From assembly GCA_002751075.1 (NCBI GenBank), contig NAOQ01000310.1, positions 49,900-87,864 of the forward strand: DNA of 37,965 bases. Direction: 5' to 3'. This DNA is from Ichthyophonus hoferi (lineage: Eukaryota; Opisthokonta; Ichthyosporea; Ichthyophonida; Ichthyophonidae). The position numbers and the translations under genes were made by a program. This document shows positions 13,320-24,632 of this stretch, in pieces; positions within the stretch are counted from its first letter, which is position 1; every line of letters begins with the position of its first letter. The notes beneath the pieces were generated by a model. It did no database searches and was not told where the DNA came from. It saw nothing but the letters and a program-made list of their open reading frames with translations.

Positions 13320-16300
13320 TTAAAACTGAGGGCGGTTGAGAAGGCTGGGTACAGCGTTGTTCTTGTAGAAGTCAACAATCTTCTGAGACTTCTCGGCAAG
13401 AGCCTTAGGAGTGAAACCGAAGTACTCGAAGATCTGAGGTGCGGGGGCAGACTTACCGAAGGTAGTCATACCGTGTTGAACATGAGACCACTTCTCCCAG
13501 CCAGTGACGCCAAGGGCCTCCACGCTCATAACAGGAACACCCTCGGTGAGCACGCTCTTCTGGTACTCGACGCTCTGCTCAGCGAAGAGGTCCATGCAAG
13601 GCATGGAGACAACGCGAACGGGGAAGGGGCACAACTTGGCAGCCTCAATGCAGGCAGGCACCTCGGAGCCGCTGGCGACAAGGATGAGCTTGGCATCCTC
13701 GGCATCTTCAATTACGTAAGCACCGAAGGCAACCTTCTCGGCGGTGGAGTTACGCTGCTGGGGAAGAGCCTGGCGAGAGAACACCAAAACCTGTATAATG
13801 ATAAATTATTTAGTCATAGCATAGGTATATGAAAAACTAATAGATTAAAATAAACAAAATACAATCATAAGAGGGAAATAATTCAATGTAAAGGGACTAA
13901 GGAATGACAAGAGACAATGGAATTTGGATATGTAGAGATGAAATGAAATGCAGTATTGACATAAAATAAAGCTGTAGAATCAGGGTCAAGGACTTACGGT
14001 GGGGCGGTGGCGGTTCTCAAGGGCAATAGCGTAGGCACCGGAGGTCTCGTTACCATCGCAAGGGCGTAGACCAAGGATGTTGGGCATAGAGCGAACGCAA
14101 ACCATGGCGTTGATAGGCTGGTGAGTGGGACCATCCTCACCAAGACCAATGGAGTCGTGGGTCATAATGTACAGAACACCGAACTGACTCAAGGCACTCA
14201 AACGCACAGCGGGGAGAGCGTACTGAATGAAGTTGAAGAAGGTAGCACAGAAGGGGATAAGACCTCCATAGGCTAAAGAATGGAGAGGATCGAATTAGAA
14301 CATCACCTTTATACGTATGGCAACAATTAGGTATAAATGTGTAATGGAAGTTAAGAAGAATAAAGGTGTGTCGGGAAGGACAACCTAGATAGCAAAAGAA
14401 CTGCATGTAGAATCATAACATCAAGAATATTTAACTGTAAATAAAAAAACTTACCGATGAAACCATTGCAGATGGAAGCCATGCCGTGCTCACGGATACC
14501 GAAGCGAAGGTAGCGACCCTCAGGGCGGCTGGGCTGGTAGTCAGTGCTGCACTTCATCCAGGTAAGGTTGGAGGGGGTAAGATCGGCAGAACCACCAACC
14601 AACTCGGGGACAACGGGGGCAAGAGCGTTAATAACAATCTCGGAGGTCTGACGGGTAGCGAGGGCCTTGTCAGCGGCAGTCCACTTGGGGAGGGCATCCT
14701 TCCAGCCGGCGGGGAGGACACCGCTCATGCGGCGCTCGAACTCGCCAGCCTCGGTGGGGTAGGCAGCCCTGTAAGCAGCGAAAAGGTTGTTCCACTCCTG
14801 CTCCTTCTGGGCACCGATGGCGACAGCCTTACGGAACTCAGCAAGAACCTGAGTTGTGAAATGGTATTAGAACGCTTATGAGCAGGGAGGGCTCGGGATG
14901 TTCTATATGCAATATGGATGATGTATTATAGCTCGGTCAAGTCAAACTAACATTATTACAGAAGCAATAAGTGAATGTGCAATGTTACGTTATAATATGC
15001 ATTTGCTCTTATATTAGCAATGTTAGAAAACCAATTAATAGTAAGGGCAGAAGAGAATCATACATCTTCCTGGACGAAGAACTTCTTGGTGGGGTCGAAA
15101 CCGAACTTGGTCTTAATTTGGGCAAGGTCATCAGCCTTAAGAGGAGAGCCGTGAACACTGGCGGTGCCCTCGTTGGTAGAACCGAAACCAATGGTGGTCC
15201 TGAGGGAAGAAAGGAAAAGGTGAGTATTGTACAATACGGAAAGAGGTGTAGAGATTAAACATGAAAGAAAGTACTAAAAGTAATAAAATGGTGTTATCTA
15301 GTGGAAAAAGAAAGATTCAATATTTATGAGAAATAAATACATACTTGACAGAGATAAAAGTGGGGCGATCGGTGATTGTCTTGGCCTCCTCAATGGCGGC
15401 AGAAAGAGCAGAGAAGTCACTGTCACCGCTCTGGACGGTGATGGTGTGCCAGCCATAAGAGCGGTAGCGGGCAGGGACATCCTCAGTGAAGGAAACCTCA
15501 GTAGCACCTGCAATTAGATAGTTAAGTTAAGTCAACTAAGCTAAAACGTCCTATCTGCCATATTTTCTTTACCACTTTATCTTTAAATTGTTCTTCACTT
15601 ATGAAACCATTCTCAGATATCATATTATTCCAAATAACGATTCAGTGCATGTGTAATAACTATCCACAATCAAGACCTACCATCAATGGTGATCTTGTTG
15701 TCATCATAAAGTACAACAAGGTTGTCGAGCTGAAGGTGACCAGCGAGAGAAGAAGCCTCGCCAGAGACACCCTCCTGGAGGCATCCATCCCCAACAATGC
15801 AGTAAACCTTGTTGTTCACAATGGGGAAGTTAGGCTTGTTGAAAACAGCGGCCATGTGCTTGCTGGCCCAGGCCAAACCAACAGCGTTGGCAATACCTTG
15901 ACCAAGAGGACCGGTGGTCACCTCAATTCCAGGGGTGACAAAGTTCTCGGGGTGGCCAGGGGTCCTGGAAAAGAAAAAAGAACAAAAATGTTACTCCTGT
16001 TCAATAGTTTATGCTATATTTTCACTAGGAATGCAAGCCTGACATAACTAAAAGCTAGAAAGTAGGAGGATAATCATTCTATGTATTTCCTTATCTAATA
16101 ATACTATTATCAACCTGCAATAGAGATGAACTTCGATTGGAAATGTGTGCTTACTTGCTGTTAAACTGACGGAAAGACTTGAGGTCATCCATGGAAACAT
16201 CATAACCAACAAGGTGGAGCATGGTGTACTGAAGAGCGCAACCGTGACCATTGGAGAGCACGAATCTGTCCCTGTTGGTCTGAAGGGATATATATTATAA

Positions 16301-16801
16301 GAATGGGGCTCAAATTTCTCAATGCATATTATATTATTGTTGTGAATTATTATTATTATTATTAAATGAATGTATACTAAAGTGTATAAGGGAAGTGGTA
16401 GTGTGTTTTCCTAACCCAATGCCTTCGGTAACGATGTCCGATTGCAAAGTGACAATTATATAACAACAAAGAGATTGTAACTGGAGCATGAAAGGGTTTA
16501 ATAAATCCACTTACCCACTTGGGGTTCTTAGGGTTATAGTTCATGGTCTTGTTCCAGAGTGTGTAAGCAATAGGAGCACAGCCCATGGGAGCACCTGGTG
16601 GTTGAAAAAAAAAGACATTAGTTTTAATAAATAACATAAACACCATTAAAAACTATAAATGAAGAGTAACTATATAAAAAGCGCGCAATTAAGATAAAAA
16701 TTTTATTTCGTACCAGGGTGGCCCGAGTTGGCCTGGGAAGGCAGCTCAGCTGCGAGAACACGAATGGTGTTTACACACTTCTCTTCCATATTAGCCGCCA
16801 T
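13320..16801 (-). CDS. Transketolase, long microbial/plant/fungal type
   Basis: ThDP- and Mg-dependent enzyme of the pentose phosphate pathway that moves two-carbon units between ketose and aldose phosphates. Nine exons on the minus strand: 16801-16714, 16594-16515, 16279-16155, 15964-15681, 15507-15345, 15199-15064, 14848-14455, 14272-13998 and 13790-13320, phase-consistent, 671 aa. Visible motifs: GHPG at residues 27-30 followed by [30 protein letters not shown]; the ThDP motif starting GDGCLQEG and ending [12 protein letters not shown] with the catalytic Glu; [23 protein letters not shown]; and a C-terminal domain with VASGSEV and GMTTFG. It lacks the deletions of the roughly 620-aa animal enzyme. 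No transit peptide is evident, so it is probably cytosolic. The residue after THQPI is Asn where most members have Glu. Exons are clearly GC-richer than flanking DNA, with C/G-ending codons, suggesting strong expression. Confidence 0.97.
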
Positions 16802-16891
16802 TTTAAACTTTTTACGATTATGAAGCATGTGGTGTTTGATTTTATACCTGCGGCAGCTCAAGAAAATTATGCAAATTTTCACATGTAAATG

Positions 16892-16896
16892 ATTGG
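16892..16896 (-). promoter_or_regulatory. Candidate CCAAT box upstream of transketolase
   Basis: CCAAT on the minus strand (within AACAACCAATC), about 90 bases upstream of the transketolase start codon, where NF-Y/HAP-type boxes often sit. CCAAT is common across this window, so the support is positional only. Confidence 0.3.
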
Positions 16897-17294
16897 TTGT
16901 TTAATTTCAAAAGTCAAATGAAATATATGAAATATATGGGCTTCTGTTCCAATATTTTTTAACTCTCCACGAATTTCAGGCTTGCCCCGTTTATATTTTT
17001 AACCCGAGATTGACTCGTTTTGCTACCTCAGTTGGCCCGACAATGATGACTGCGAACTTCTAATCACGCTGAAAATGAATGGACGAAAAGCATAGTTCGA
17101 GCGACCCGCTACATCGCCCCATCTATGATACCAAAGCAAACCGATTACATAATTATTTTGTGCATTTTTAGGGGTAAAACAAGTCTAATTTAGTCCACAC
17201 CATAACGTTATTAGCAATTAACGCTTCTTTTATAAATTAGAGCATCGTGTCCACGGGTAGATCTTTGAATAACACCTTTTTTTTCTTTTTCTTT

Positions 17295-17296
<2 letters not shown>

Positions 17297-17340
<44 letters not shown>

Positions 17341-17778
17341 NNNNNNNNNNNNNNNNNNNNNNNNNNNNNNNNNNNNNNNNNNNNNNNNNNNNNNNNNNNN
17401 NNNNNNNNNNNNNNNNNNNNNNNNNNNNNNNNNNNNNNNNNNNNNNNNNNNNNNNNNNNNNNNNNNNNNNNNNNNNNNNNNNNNNNNNNNNNNNNNNNNN
17501 NNNNNNNNNNNNNNNNNNNNNNNNNNNNNNNNNNNNNNNNNNNNNNNNNNNNNNNNNNNNNNNNNNNNNNNNNNNNNNNNNNNNNNNNNNNNNNNNNNNN
17601 NNNNNNNNNNNNNNNNNNNNNNNNNNNNNNNNNNNNNNNNNNNNNNNNNNNNNNNNNNNNNNNNNNNNNNNNNNNNNNNNNNNNNNNNNNNNNNNNNNNN
17701 NNNNNNNNNNNNNNNNNNNNNNNNNNNNNNNNNNNNNNNNNNNNNNNNNNNNNNNNNNNNNNNNNNNNNNNNNNNNNN

Positions 17779-17834
<56 letters not shown>
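17297..17834. other. Assembly gap flanked by poly-T runs
   Basis: 44 T residues (17297-17340), then 438 Ns (17341-17778), then 56 T residues (17779-17834). A homopolymer or near-homopolymer tract probably broke the assembly. True length and content are unknown. Open frames drawn across it are meaningless. Confidence 0.97.
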
Positions 17835-17835
<1 letters not shown>

Positions 17836-20236
17836 GAAAAACCATTCTTCTATCTAAATACAACTTCACAGCCAAAATATTTTGTCTTGAGCCCACTATT
17901 CCCTTAACGCATGTTTATTGATTTTTTCATTTATGGGTGTTCTCTGTGACTGGATAATTTAGCATAGAAAATTGTTTATTTGGGACTTCTTTGTCCTTAT
18001 GCACACTTTTGGCATTTTTAGTAAGTTAAAATTTTGTAATTTATTAACCAAAATTATAATATTTCTTTTTGTAACAATCTAAAGTCACGTTTATAAAAAT
18101 GGATTGTGCAAGTATATGTACACCAAATACATATATGTTGAACACAAGAAACTAACTTCAAGACGGGAAAATCCGTAGGAACTAAGGGCATAGCTGTTGA
18201 AATAGCAATAACGCCAACATTTGGATAATCTATTGCTTGCACAGCATAAACCTAACATGGGCGCACTAGTAACATTTTCAAATTTAACTAGGAATTATGA
18301 AGAAATGCTTTTTTATAGTACTTGTCAATTTGGCAGTTGTTTATAGTCAACACTGTCTACCTTTATTCATATAGTTTAATAAATGACTGTGATGGTGTGT
18401 ATATATAAATATCTTTAAAACAATCAAACATTAAAATTCAATCAATAAATAAGCATATTTATACTATATTAGTTAAACAAACTTGGTTTTATCTGTAGTC
18501 ACTCCCTCATTTGTAACTACACAGTAATTATTGTTAATGGATTTTTTTAATTTAATTTAATTTCATTATGCCTATTAACATACTGATTTGGTTTCCTTAC
18601 TATTATAAATCGACATTTAATTTATCCCATTTAGAGTCTAACTGAAGTTGGTTACTCCATCTGATTGACGCGCTATTGCTCTTGCTGTTTACGTTTAAAT
18701 TCCTATCTGATGTATTGTATTGTAATCTAACCAAAATTGTTTTATATAGATACTTCATATGTGATGTAGTAAATAAACCGATATACTTAAGGTTTACAAA
18801 CTGATATGTAGTGTTCAGCTAATTTAAAGTGTTAAAATGTTTAGAATGGTGTTGGCCTTTCCTTTCCAGTCTCCAGTGATAAGATCCAAACTATAATGAG
18901 CTTGCTTACTACAGCTTTTAATACAACCTAAAATAATATCATAAGTTTCACAATTTAAAGTCTATGAAGAATTATCTTTGACAAGCTCATGTATTATTTG
19001 ATTTTTAAAACAAATAATGTAAGTACGCATGTGGGTGGATGTACTGTTAATGCTCATGCTTTTGTTCACGGTAGAGATGAATGTGATCGGGTGCGGGACA
19101 AAACACAATTAAGTGCATCTCAGATTCGAACTCAATCTTGGCCCGGATTCGACCCGCAGTTTTTGTTATCAAAGACATCTAACATACAAAATGGATTTAA
19201 AAAGTCTATACTTTAAACATTAACTCTATTGGCTCTCCATTAAGATGATGCGGCATTATATTTCAATGTTGATATCAATCTTTTAACCAATAATATCGTC
19301 GATCGTGGATTTCCAAAACTCTGTACCAATAGAAAATAGTTATTATTCCGGAACTCTTTGGCAAATCAAATTTTTTAGCTTTGAGCTTTACCTATAAATT
19401 CCCATTGGTCAATGTTCAATAGGATTAACTAATAATTAAATATATTGCGTTGCTTTTTATGTCAAATTTAAAACTGAAAAGCGCAATTACAACATGCAAT
19501 ATTAACCTCAAATTTATTTTAAATGACAAAAACAAATAGTGATATAATTAATGGTATAATATTTAAAGAACATATATTGTAATTACTCACCAATGGAATA
19601 ATTTTCCTTTTAAACCTTAAAAATAATATGTCACTCTATCTAGCCCTATCCATTGGTTAAAAAACTCATATAAAATTCAGGCTGCTCACGTCATCCATAT
19701 AAACAAACATAACTGAAGTATATTGTGATTGGGCTTAAGCCATACAAAAAATATGCTATTTGGTTGGAGTTTGTTCATGCTAATTGATTTGTACATTGAG
19801 AAATTATAGAATGTTTAAGGTGGCTTTACAGAAATTTTCACCAATCATCAATTGGTAGAAACAGATGTTGACCAATATATTTGTCGAAATAGTAATTGAA
19901 TGATTAAACTGAGCAAGGGGTAATTAAAGCTACATAGTAAAGCGGATTGAACTAAATGGAGGAATAGTAATAATAATTTGAAGAGATTAAAACTAAGATT
20001 AGAAGTTTACCGTGATAAGAATAAAATTTACTATTGGTGGCGTTGTCGAAATAAAACGCCACAAGAACGATGTTGTTCAGCTTAAGCATTTCCTACTGGT
20101 CTCCGGGCAACCGGAATAAAATGATTCAAAACATTCTCAAATGATTGTCTCAGACTTGCCCTTCTGCTTTGCGGTAGATGCTATGCATACAGTTTAAATG
20201 TTTGAAGTCTAAGGGTCATGCTAGACAGCATAATCA

Positions 20237-20640
20237 CTACAGGGATGATTGCAGCACGCCCAAATACTCCTGCAAGGGACTTTTTATTTTTAGTACAGGG
20301 ATCCCCCCGCAGTGTAATAACCCTGAGTAATATGCAGTAATGAAGAAGTTGAAAGAACCCAATGGAAGCGCATATTCAAACAAATATTGCACAAGGCATA
20401 AATCAGGTGTCAGGTCACTAAAAAATACCGGAAATACCTTGCCGCTCTTCCCCGTTGCCTCCCTCACCATGTGTTCTAGAGTAACTAATCACTTTTTTGT
20501 TACATCACAGCCAGAGTTCTATCTAATATCATCTTTGAAATTCTTAATCAAACTGATAGCACGACCAATTGCCATATTGGCAGAACCAGCAATGATACCA
20601 ATCAATCCACAAGAATAGCAATATATTCTGCTTCTTCTTG
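20237..20640 (-). pseudogene. Decayed coding-like block, unassigned
   Basis: Minus-strand reading shows protein-like stretches in more than one frame: GLIGIIAGSANMAIGRAI at about 20610-20550, then a 77-codon open frame at 20470-20237 that includes GKSGKVFPVFF and SFNFFITAYYSGLL, then SLAGVFGRAAIIPVVI in a neighbouring frame near 20275-20225. The hydrophobic runs look like membrane segments. The frame changes and stops suggest a dead gene copy or an unrecognised multi-exon gene. No family was identified. Confidence 0.25.
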
Positions 20641-20886
20641 TCGGAGACCAAGCATTTGTTGGACCCTTTTGAAGAGATTAAAATAGAAATTCAACCTTCC
20701 ATAATAGTCGTTCTAATCTCCACTTCCACCTGTCTTTATACACGCCGTGGCTGCATGCTGCATATTCAAGCTCTTCCTGTGCCTCCTAAGGTTGGGTCCA
20801 CAATTTTCTATGTTATCTAAAACCACAGGATTTTGGCTAACATGAACAGGAATTTAGCTTTCTTCCGTAAATAACTTGACTGTATA

Positions 20887-21084
20887 ATGGATGGACAATG
20901 GATGCGTCCTACTCATTTTTTGATAAAACGTACAAAGGCCATCCCCAAGGAATCAATCTTTTGTTTCTATCGTATCAACGAAAATACCCGTAAGTTACTA
21001 ATGGTCAAGTTAAGTAATATTTCTGATGTAAAGACCTCGCATGTCACTACACTGTCCACAGAACAAATAGTGCTGCAGACTTGA
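20887..21084 (+). pseudogene. Possible PiggyBac-type transposase fragment
   Basis: A 65-codon open frame containing RPTHFLIKRTKAIPKES, then FCFYRINEN, LLMVKLSNISDVK and TTLSTEQ. The order basic-Arg/Lys, IPKE, ES-aromatic, LLxVK, DV, LST loosely resembles the part of the PiggyBac (DDE_Tnp_1_7) domain that runs TxRKNRKGxPKE to ...VKWKDKxDVxxLST. The key Trp of the VKW motif is absent and no flanking catalytic segments or terminal repeats were found. If real it is a dead fragment of a plain DNA transposon. Chance similarity remains quite possible. Confidence 0.22.
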
Positions 21085-22515
21085 GTAGACATTCACAACA
21101 TTCTAAAGTTTATTTTTCAGGGGATATAAAGAAATACTCTATATATTGTTAGCCTTAGCCCCGATTTTCTCGAACAAAGCATCAACATGACTAGAGGAGG
21201 ATACAAAACAATGAATACTGGCATAACTTCAAAGGAAAAAGGAGCAACGGGTTAAATATCAATGTAGAGCCGATCAGTCAAGCTTTGAACTATTTCCGGT
21301 AAGACGATCCATGAAGCTCGCCATCAACTGTCCTAATTTAGTAAGCTTACTTATCAAATATGTAATGTAGAATTGTGGCAACCTACATTTAAAATTGGGT
21401 AGATAGATCCTCTCAAGTTTATGAACGATACCATCTCTAGTATTATAATTCAAATGTACCCATCAACATATTAAGTCAATTCCATAGTAATATACTTTAT
21501 AACTTTTCCCTTGATTTATGAACTATAAATGGAACTCTCGTTTTTTTGTTGTTTATTTACGAATCTTTTATATTGTGCACAAGCTAGTTGCCAATCTTTT
21601 AACTTGTTTTTCTTGGAGAGTGTCGGAGTTATTAAAAGGACATAATCTATTATATCTCTTTAAAATTCCTTCATAAAATACTTGATATTAAACATTATAT
21701 ATACCAAAGCAATTCAATAAATCATCTAAGGTAGGGTGGACATTACTTGGATACTGATAAAGCAATAAATAGCGTCATATTACAGTTATCAATTAACAAT
21801 ACCCCTGTACATACAAACAGATGTACCTTAACATATATCACATGCAAGATTAATTTATTCAAACAAGAAGTAGTCATACAATCATGTGACTAGGGTATCT
21901 CTTACTCAAAAAGAAAAAAAGATATTACCCGAAGGATTGTTTGAAATTAATGACTTTCTATTTAGTATGAAGATTTTCTCTATCAATAGTTGTCCGAATG
22001 CTTCATTATTTTAGTGGATTATAGTTCAAGACACAACGGCTACCCAATCATAATCATTTGTAATATTAGCAACCAATAATTAGATTATTGTCCAACTTTT
22101 TATCGTGCGGGATAGTTTTAGTACGATTCACACATTGGAATGTATAGTTAGCGCATTATGATTCTAAGCCAATGTTTTATTGCTGCATGACCGACAATCG
22201 GAAATAAGGTATTATTGTTTACATATTTACGTATTGACTTGACAGTAATAGCTAATTTGAAACGCATATCAAAATCATGAAAGTAAATTGGAGGTAACAT
22301 AATGTCATGTTAATAGTAAAATAAAAATGAAATTATAAGATTTCTATTGTTAATACGTACAATAGGTGTTTATATAATAGCAAATAGTGAATTTGCGATA
22401 ATCTGTACCATCGGGAGGAAATTGTAGATGCACGACTATCTATATAGCAAATCTGTAATGTGATTGAACTTTTTCATGTAGATGTGATATACAAATAAGC
22501 AACCGCTTAAAACAA

Positions 22516-22870
22516 GTAAGCGTATATTTAGAAATTTAAACGGTGGTTTTAATTTGCTTTAAAAATATTATATAAACTGTAGCCCAATTAGCCCTTACAC
22601 CATGGAGGAGCCATAATTCTTTAATTATCATCGATCACACATTCCTTAGTTTTATAGCAATCTACTTGTCTATTGGTGGGTTGTACACAAGATTCTTAAT
22701 CCGTTCAAAAGATTAAGCCAAGGATTACTCCCTTCTGTGTGAATATTAACATTGGCATTCCATATTCACAGTATGATGATCTAATTAGATATAGTATCTC
22801 ATCGTTTAAGGTTACAATTTGCATTCATTTTGTTGCAAACATTTTCCAGTGATTTTATTTTATTTTTCAG
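22516..22870 (+). other. Possible 5' UTR intron of the pyruvate kinase gene
   Basis: A good acceptor (TATTTTATTTTTCAG, ending at 22870) lies 73 bases before the pyruvate kinase start. A consensus-like donor (CAA/GTAAGCG) lies at 22516. This is inferred only from splice-site shape; no coding sequence tests it. Confidence 0.3.
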
Positions 22871-22943
22871 CTTTGTTGTGGAAAATTGTAGAGAGAATAG
22901 ACTTTCTTGCTCAACTTGCTAAAACCATACTATTTCTTCCAAA

Positions 22944-24632
22944 ATGACGAAGCTTAAAAATGTAGAAAAACACATGGCCCTTTTCACCATTCCTACCTAT
23001 TGTAGAGACGCAGGAGGGCAGCAGGCGGCCTGGGCTGAAGTGACCCGCCTGGGGCACATGTCCAAACTCAACATAGACAACAGCCCAGACGGTGCAAGAC
23101 GCTCTTCAATCATCTGCACTATAGGCCCCAAGACGGGCTCTATTGAGACTATTACCTCCTTGCGCGCTGCAGGAATGAACATCATGCGCCTCAATTTCTC
23201 TCACGGTTCGCGTGAATCTCACGAAAATTATATAGACAACCTACGAAAATCCTGCAATCTCCATCCTGGACCTCCCATTGCCATTGCCCTAGACACCAGA
23301 GGTCCTGAAATAAGGACAGGTTTGTTGGAGAATGGCGATGTTATGCTTAACATGGGTGACAAAATTACTCTCCATACAGACATTGCTTGGTACGCAAGAG
23401 GAAACAAGACAGATATTTACTGCAATTTTAAGGACCTTCCCAAGGTTGTTTATCCAGGAAGCTTTATTTTTGTCGACAATGGTCTTTTGTTATGCAAGGT
23501 GCTTACTACAACTCCTGATTCTGTTACATGTGAACTCTCCAATTCGGGGATACTTGGAAATCAGAAAAGCTGCAACTTTCCAGGTATTGATATTAACTTG
23601 CCTACCATTACTGAAAATGACATAAGCGATTTCAAATGGGCTGCAGAGCAGGATGTAGATATGATTTTTGTTTCCTTTGTGCGCACTGCAGCTGACATTG
23701 CCAAAGCTCGTGAGTATCTTGGACCTAAGGCAAATATTATAAAGATTGTAGCAAAAATTGAAAATCCTGAGGGTATCAAAAACTTCCCTGAGATACTTCG
23801 TGTTGTAGACGGTGTGATGGTTGCACGTGGAAGAATGGGTATTGAAGTTCCCATGGAGAAAGTGTTTCTAGCACAAAAAATGATTATTTCTATGTGCAAT
23901 GTTGCTGGCGTTCCGGTGATTTGCGCCACACAGATGCTGGAGAGCATGACATGCAATCCTCGTCCTACACGTGCTGAGGTATCGGACGTGGCCAATGCAA
24001 TTATTGACGGGGCTGATTGTGTAATGCTCTCAGGAGAGACAGCCAAGGGAAACTATCCAGTCGAAACTGTAGAAATGATGGCAAAGATTTGCAGAGAGGC
24101 TGAAGCTGTTTTTACCTCGAAAGTAACCTTTGCTGAACTAAAGTATCTTACTCCACGCACATGCATCACAGAGACCATGGCAATTGCAGCAGTAGAATCT
24201 GCCTACAAACAAAATGCATCGGCCATTGTTGTTACATCCGTGAGCGGAAAAACTGCCGGACTGGTATCAAAATATCGTCCTCGGTGTCCCATTATCATGA
24301 TTACCAGGGAGGCAACAGTTGCCAGGCAGGCACATTTATATCGTGGCGTCCTTCCAGTAGTGTACTCTGATGAACTAAGTCCTTTGCATACTTTTCAATA
24401 TAATCTGGATATGCGTATTAATTGGTGCGTTGAAGAAGCTGTCAAAGTGGGCCTAATTCTTCCTGGCCAAACAGTAGTAGTTTTACAAGGATGGCGGGAT
24501 GGACCTGGACATACTAATACAGTGCGTGTCTTAGTTGTACCTGCCCAGGAAGGAGGGCAGTTGATAAGTATTACACCCGAGACTGAAGCAGATTTGGAGG
24601 AAATGCGACAATTGACAATTAATGAAGCATAA
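22944..24632 (+). CDS. Pyruvate kinase (PKM-like) with substituted metal-binding Asp
   Basis: Family role: phosphoenolpyruvate plus ADP to pyruvate plus ATP, last step of glycolysis, cytosolic. A single 562-codon open frame with no introns in the coding part; ATG in AAAATG context. Layout: N-terminal region resembling human PKM (QQAAWAEVTRLGHMSKLNID), ICTIGP, MRLNFSHGS (R82, N84, S86), DTRGPEIRTG (D117, T118, E122), B domain to about residue 225, FVSFVR, VAKIENPEG (K271, E273), VICATQMLESM (T329), a C domain with TSVSGKTAGL and GWRDGPGHTNT, and a roughly 25-residue C-terminal tail beyond the usual end. E122 suggests K+ dependence. The usual ARGDLG motif reads ARGRMG, so the second metal-ligand Asp (human position about 296) is R297; with E273 it normally binds the catalytic divalent cation. 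It is therefore likely inactive or strongly altered as a kinase. Codons are AT-rich, unlike the nearby transketolase. Confidence 0.95.
   Translation: MTKLKNVEKHMALFTIPTYCRDAGGQQAAWAEVTRLGHMSKLNIDNSPDGARRSSIICTIGPKTGSIETITSLRAAGMNIMRLNFSHGSRESHENYIDNLRKSCNLHPGPPIAIALDTRGPEIRTGLLENGDVMLNMGDKITLHTDIAWYARGNKTDIYCNFKDLPKVVYPGSFIFVDNGLLLCKVLTTTPDSVTCELSNSGILGNQKSCNFPGIDINLPTITENDISDFKWAAEQDVDMIFVSFVRTAADIAKAREYLGPKANIIKIVAKIENPEGIKNFPEILRVVDGVMVARGRMGIEVPMEKVFLAQKMIISMCNVAGVPVICATQMLESMTCNPRPTRAEVSDVANAIIDGADCVMLSGETAKGNYPVETVEMMAKICREAEAVFTSKVTFAELKYLTPRTCITETMAIAAVESAYKQNASAIVVTSVSGKTAGLVSKYRPRCPIIMITREATVARQAHLYRGVLPVVYSDELSPLHTFQYNLDMRINWCVEEAVKVGLILPGQTVVVLQGWRDGPGHTNTVRVLVVPAQEGGQLISITPETEADLEEMRQLTINEA

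Larger units (their letters stand above)
16802..22943. other. Long AT-rich intergenic region between divergent transketolase and pyruvate kinase
   Basis: 6.1 kb including a 438-base gap. The left end holds the transketolase promoter (candidate CCAAT box at 16892-16896). Next come poly-T runs around the gap, then AT-rich DNA with scattered CCAAT/ATTGG motifs. Interrupted coding-like blocks lie at about 20237-21084. The right end carries the pyruvate kinase 5' UTR, possibly with an intron. I see no intact gene, tRNA or rRNA in the readable part. Confidence 0.6.

Noticed and set aside
14486-14881. 131-codon plus-strand open frame
   Set aside because: It is antisense to transketolase exon 7; its length comes from the GC-rich codon bias of that exon.
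17237-17921. Open frames of about 220 codons on both strands
   Set aside because: They cross the N gap and poly-T runs and have no real sequence.
19110-19160. GATTCGAACTC resembling a tRNA T-arm
   Set aside because: No matching acceptor stem, D-arm or anticodon arm could be built around it.
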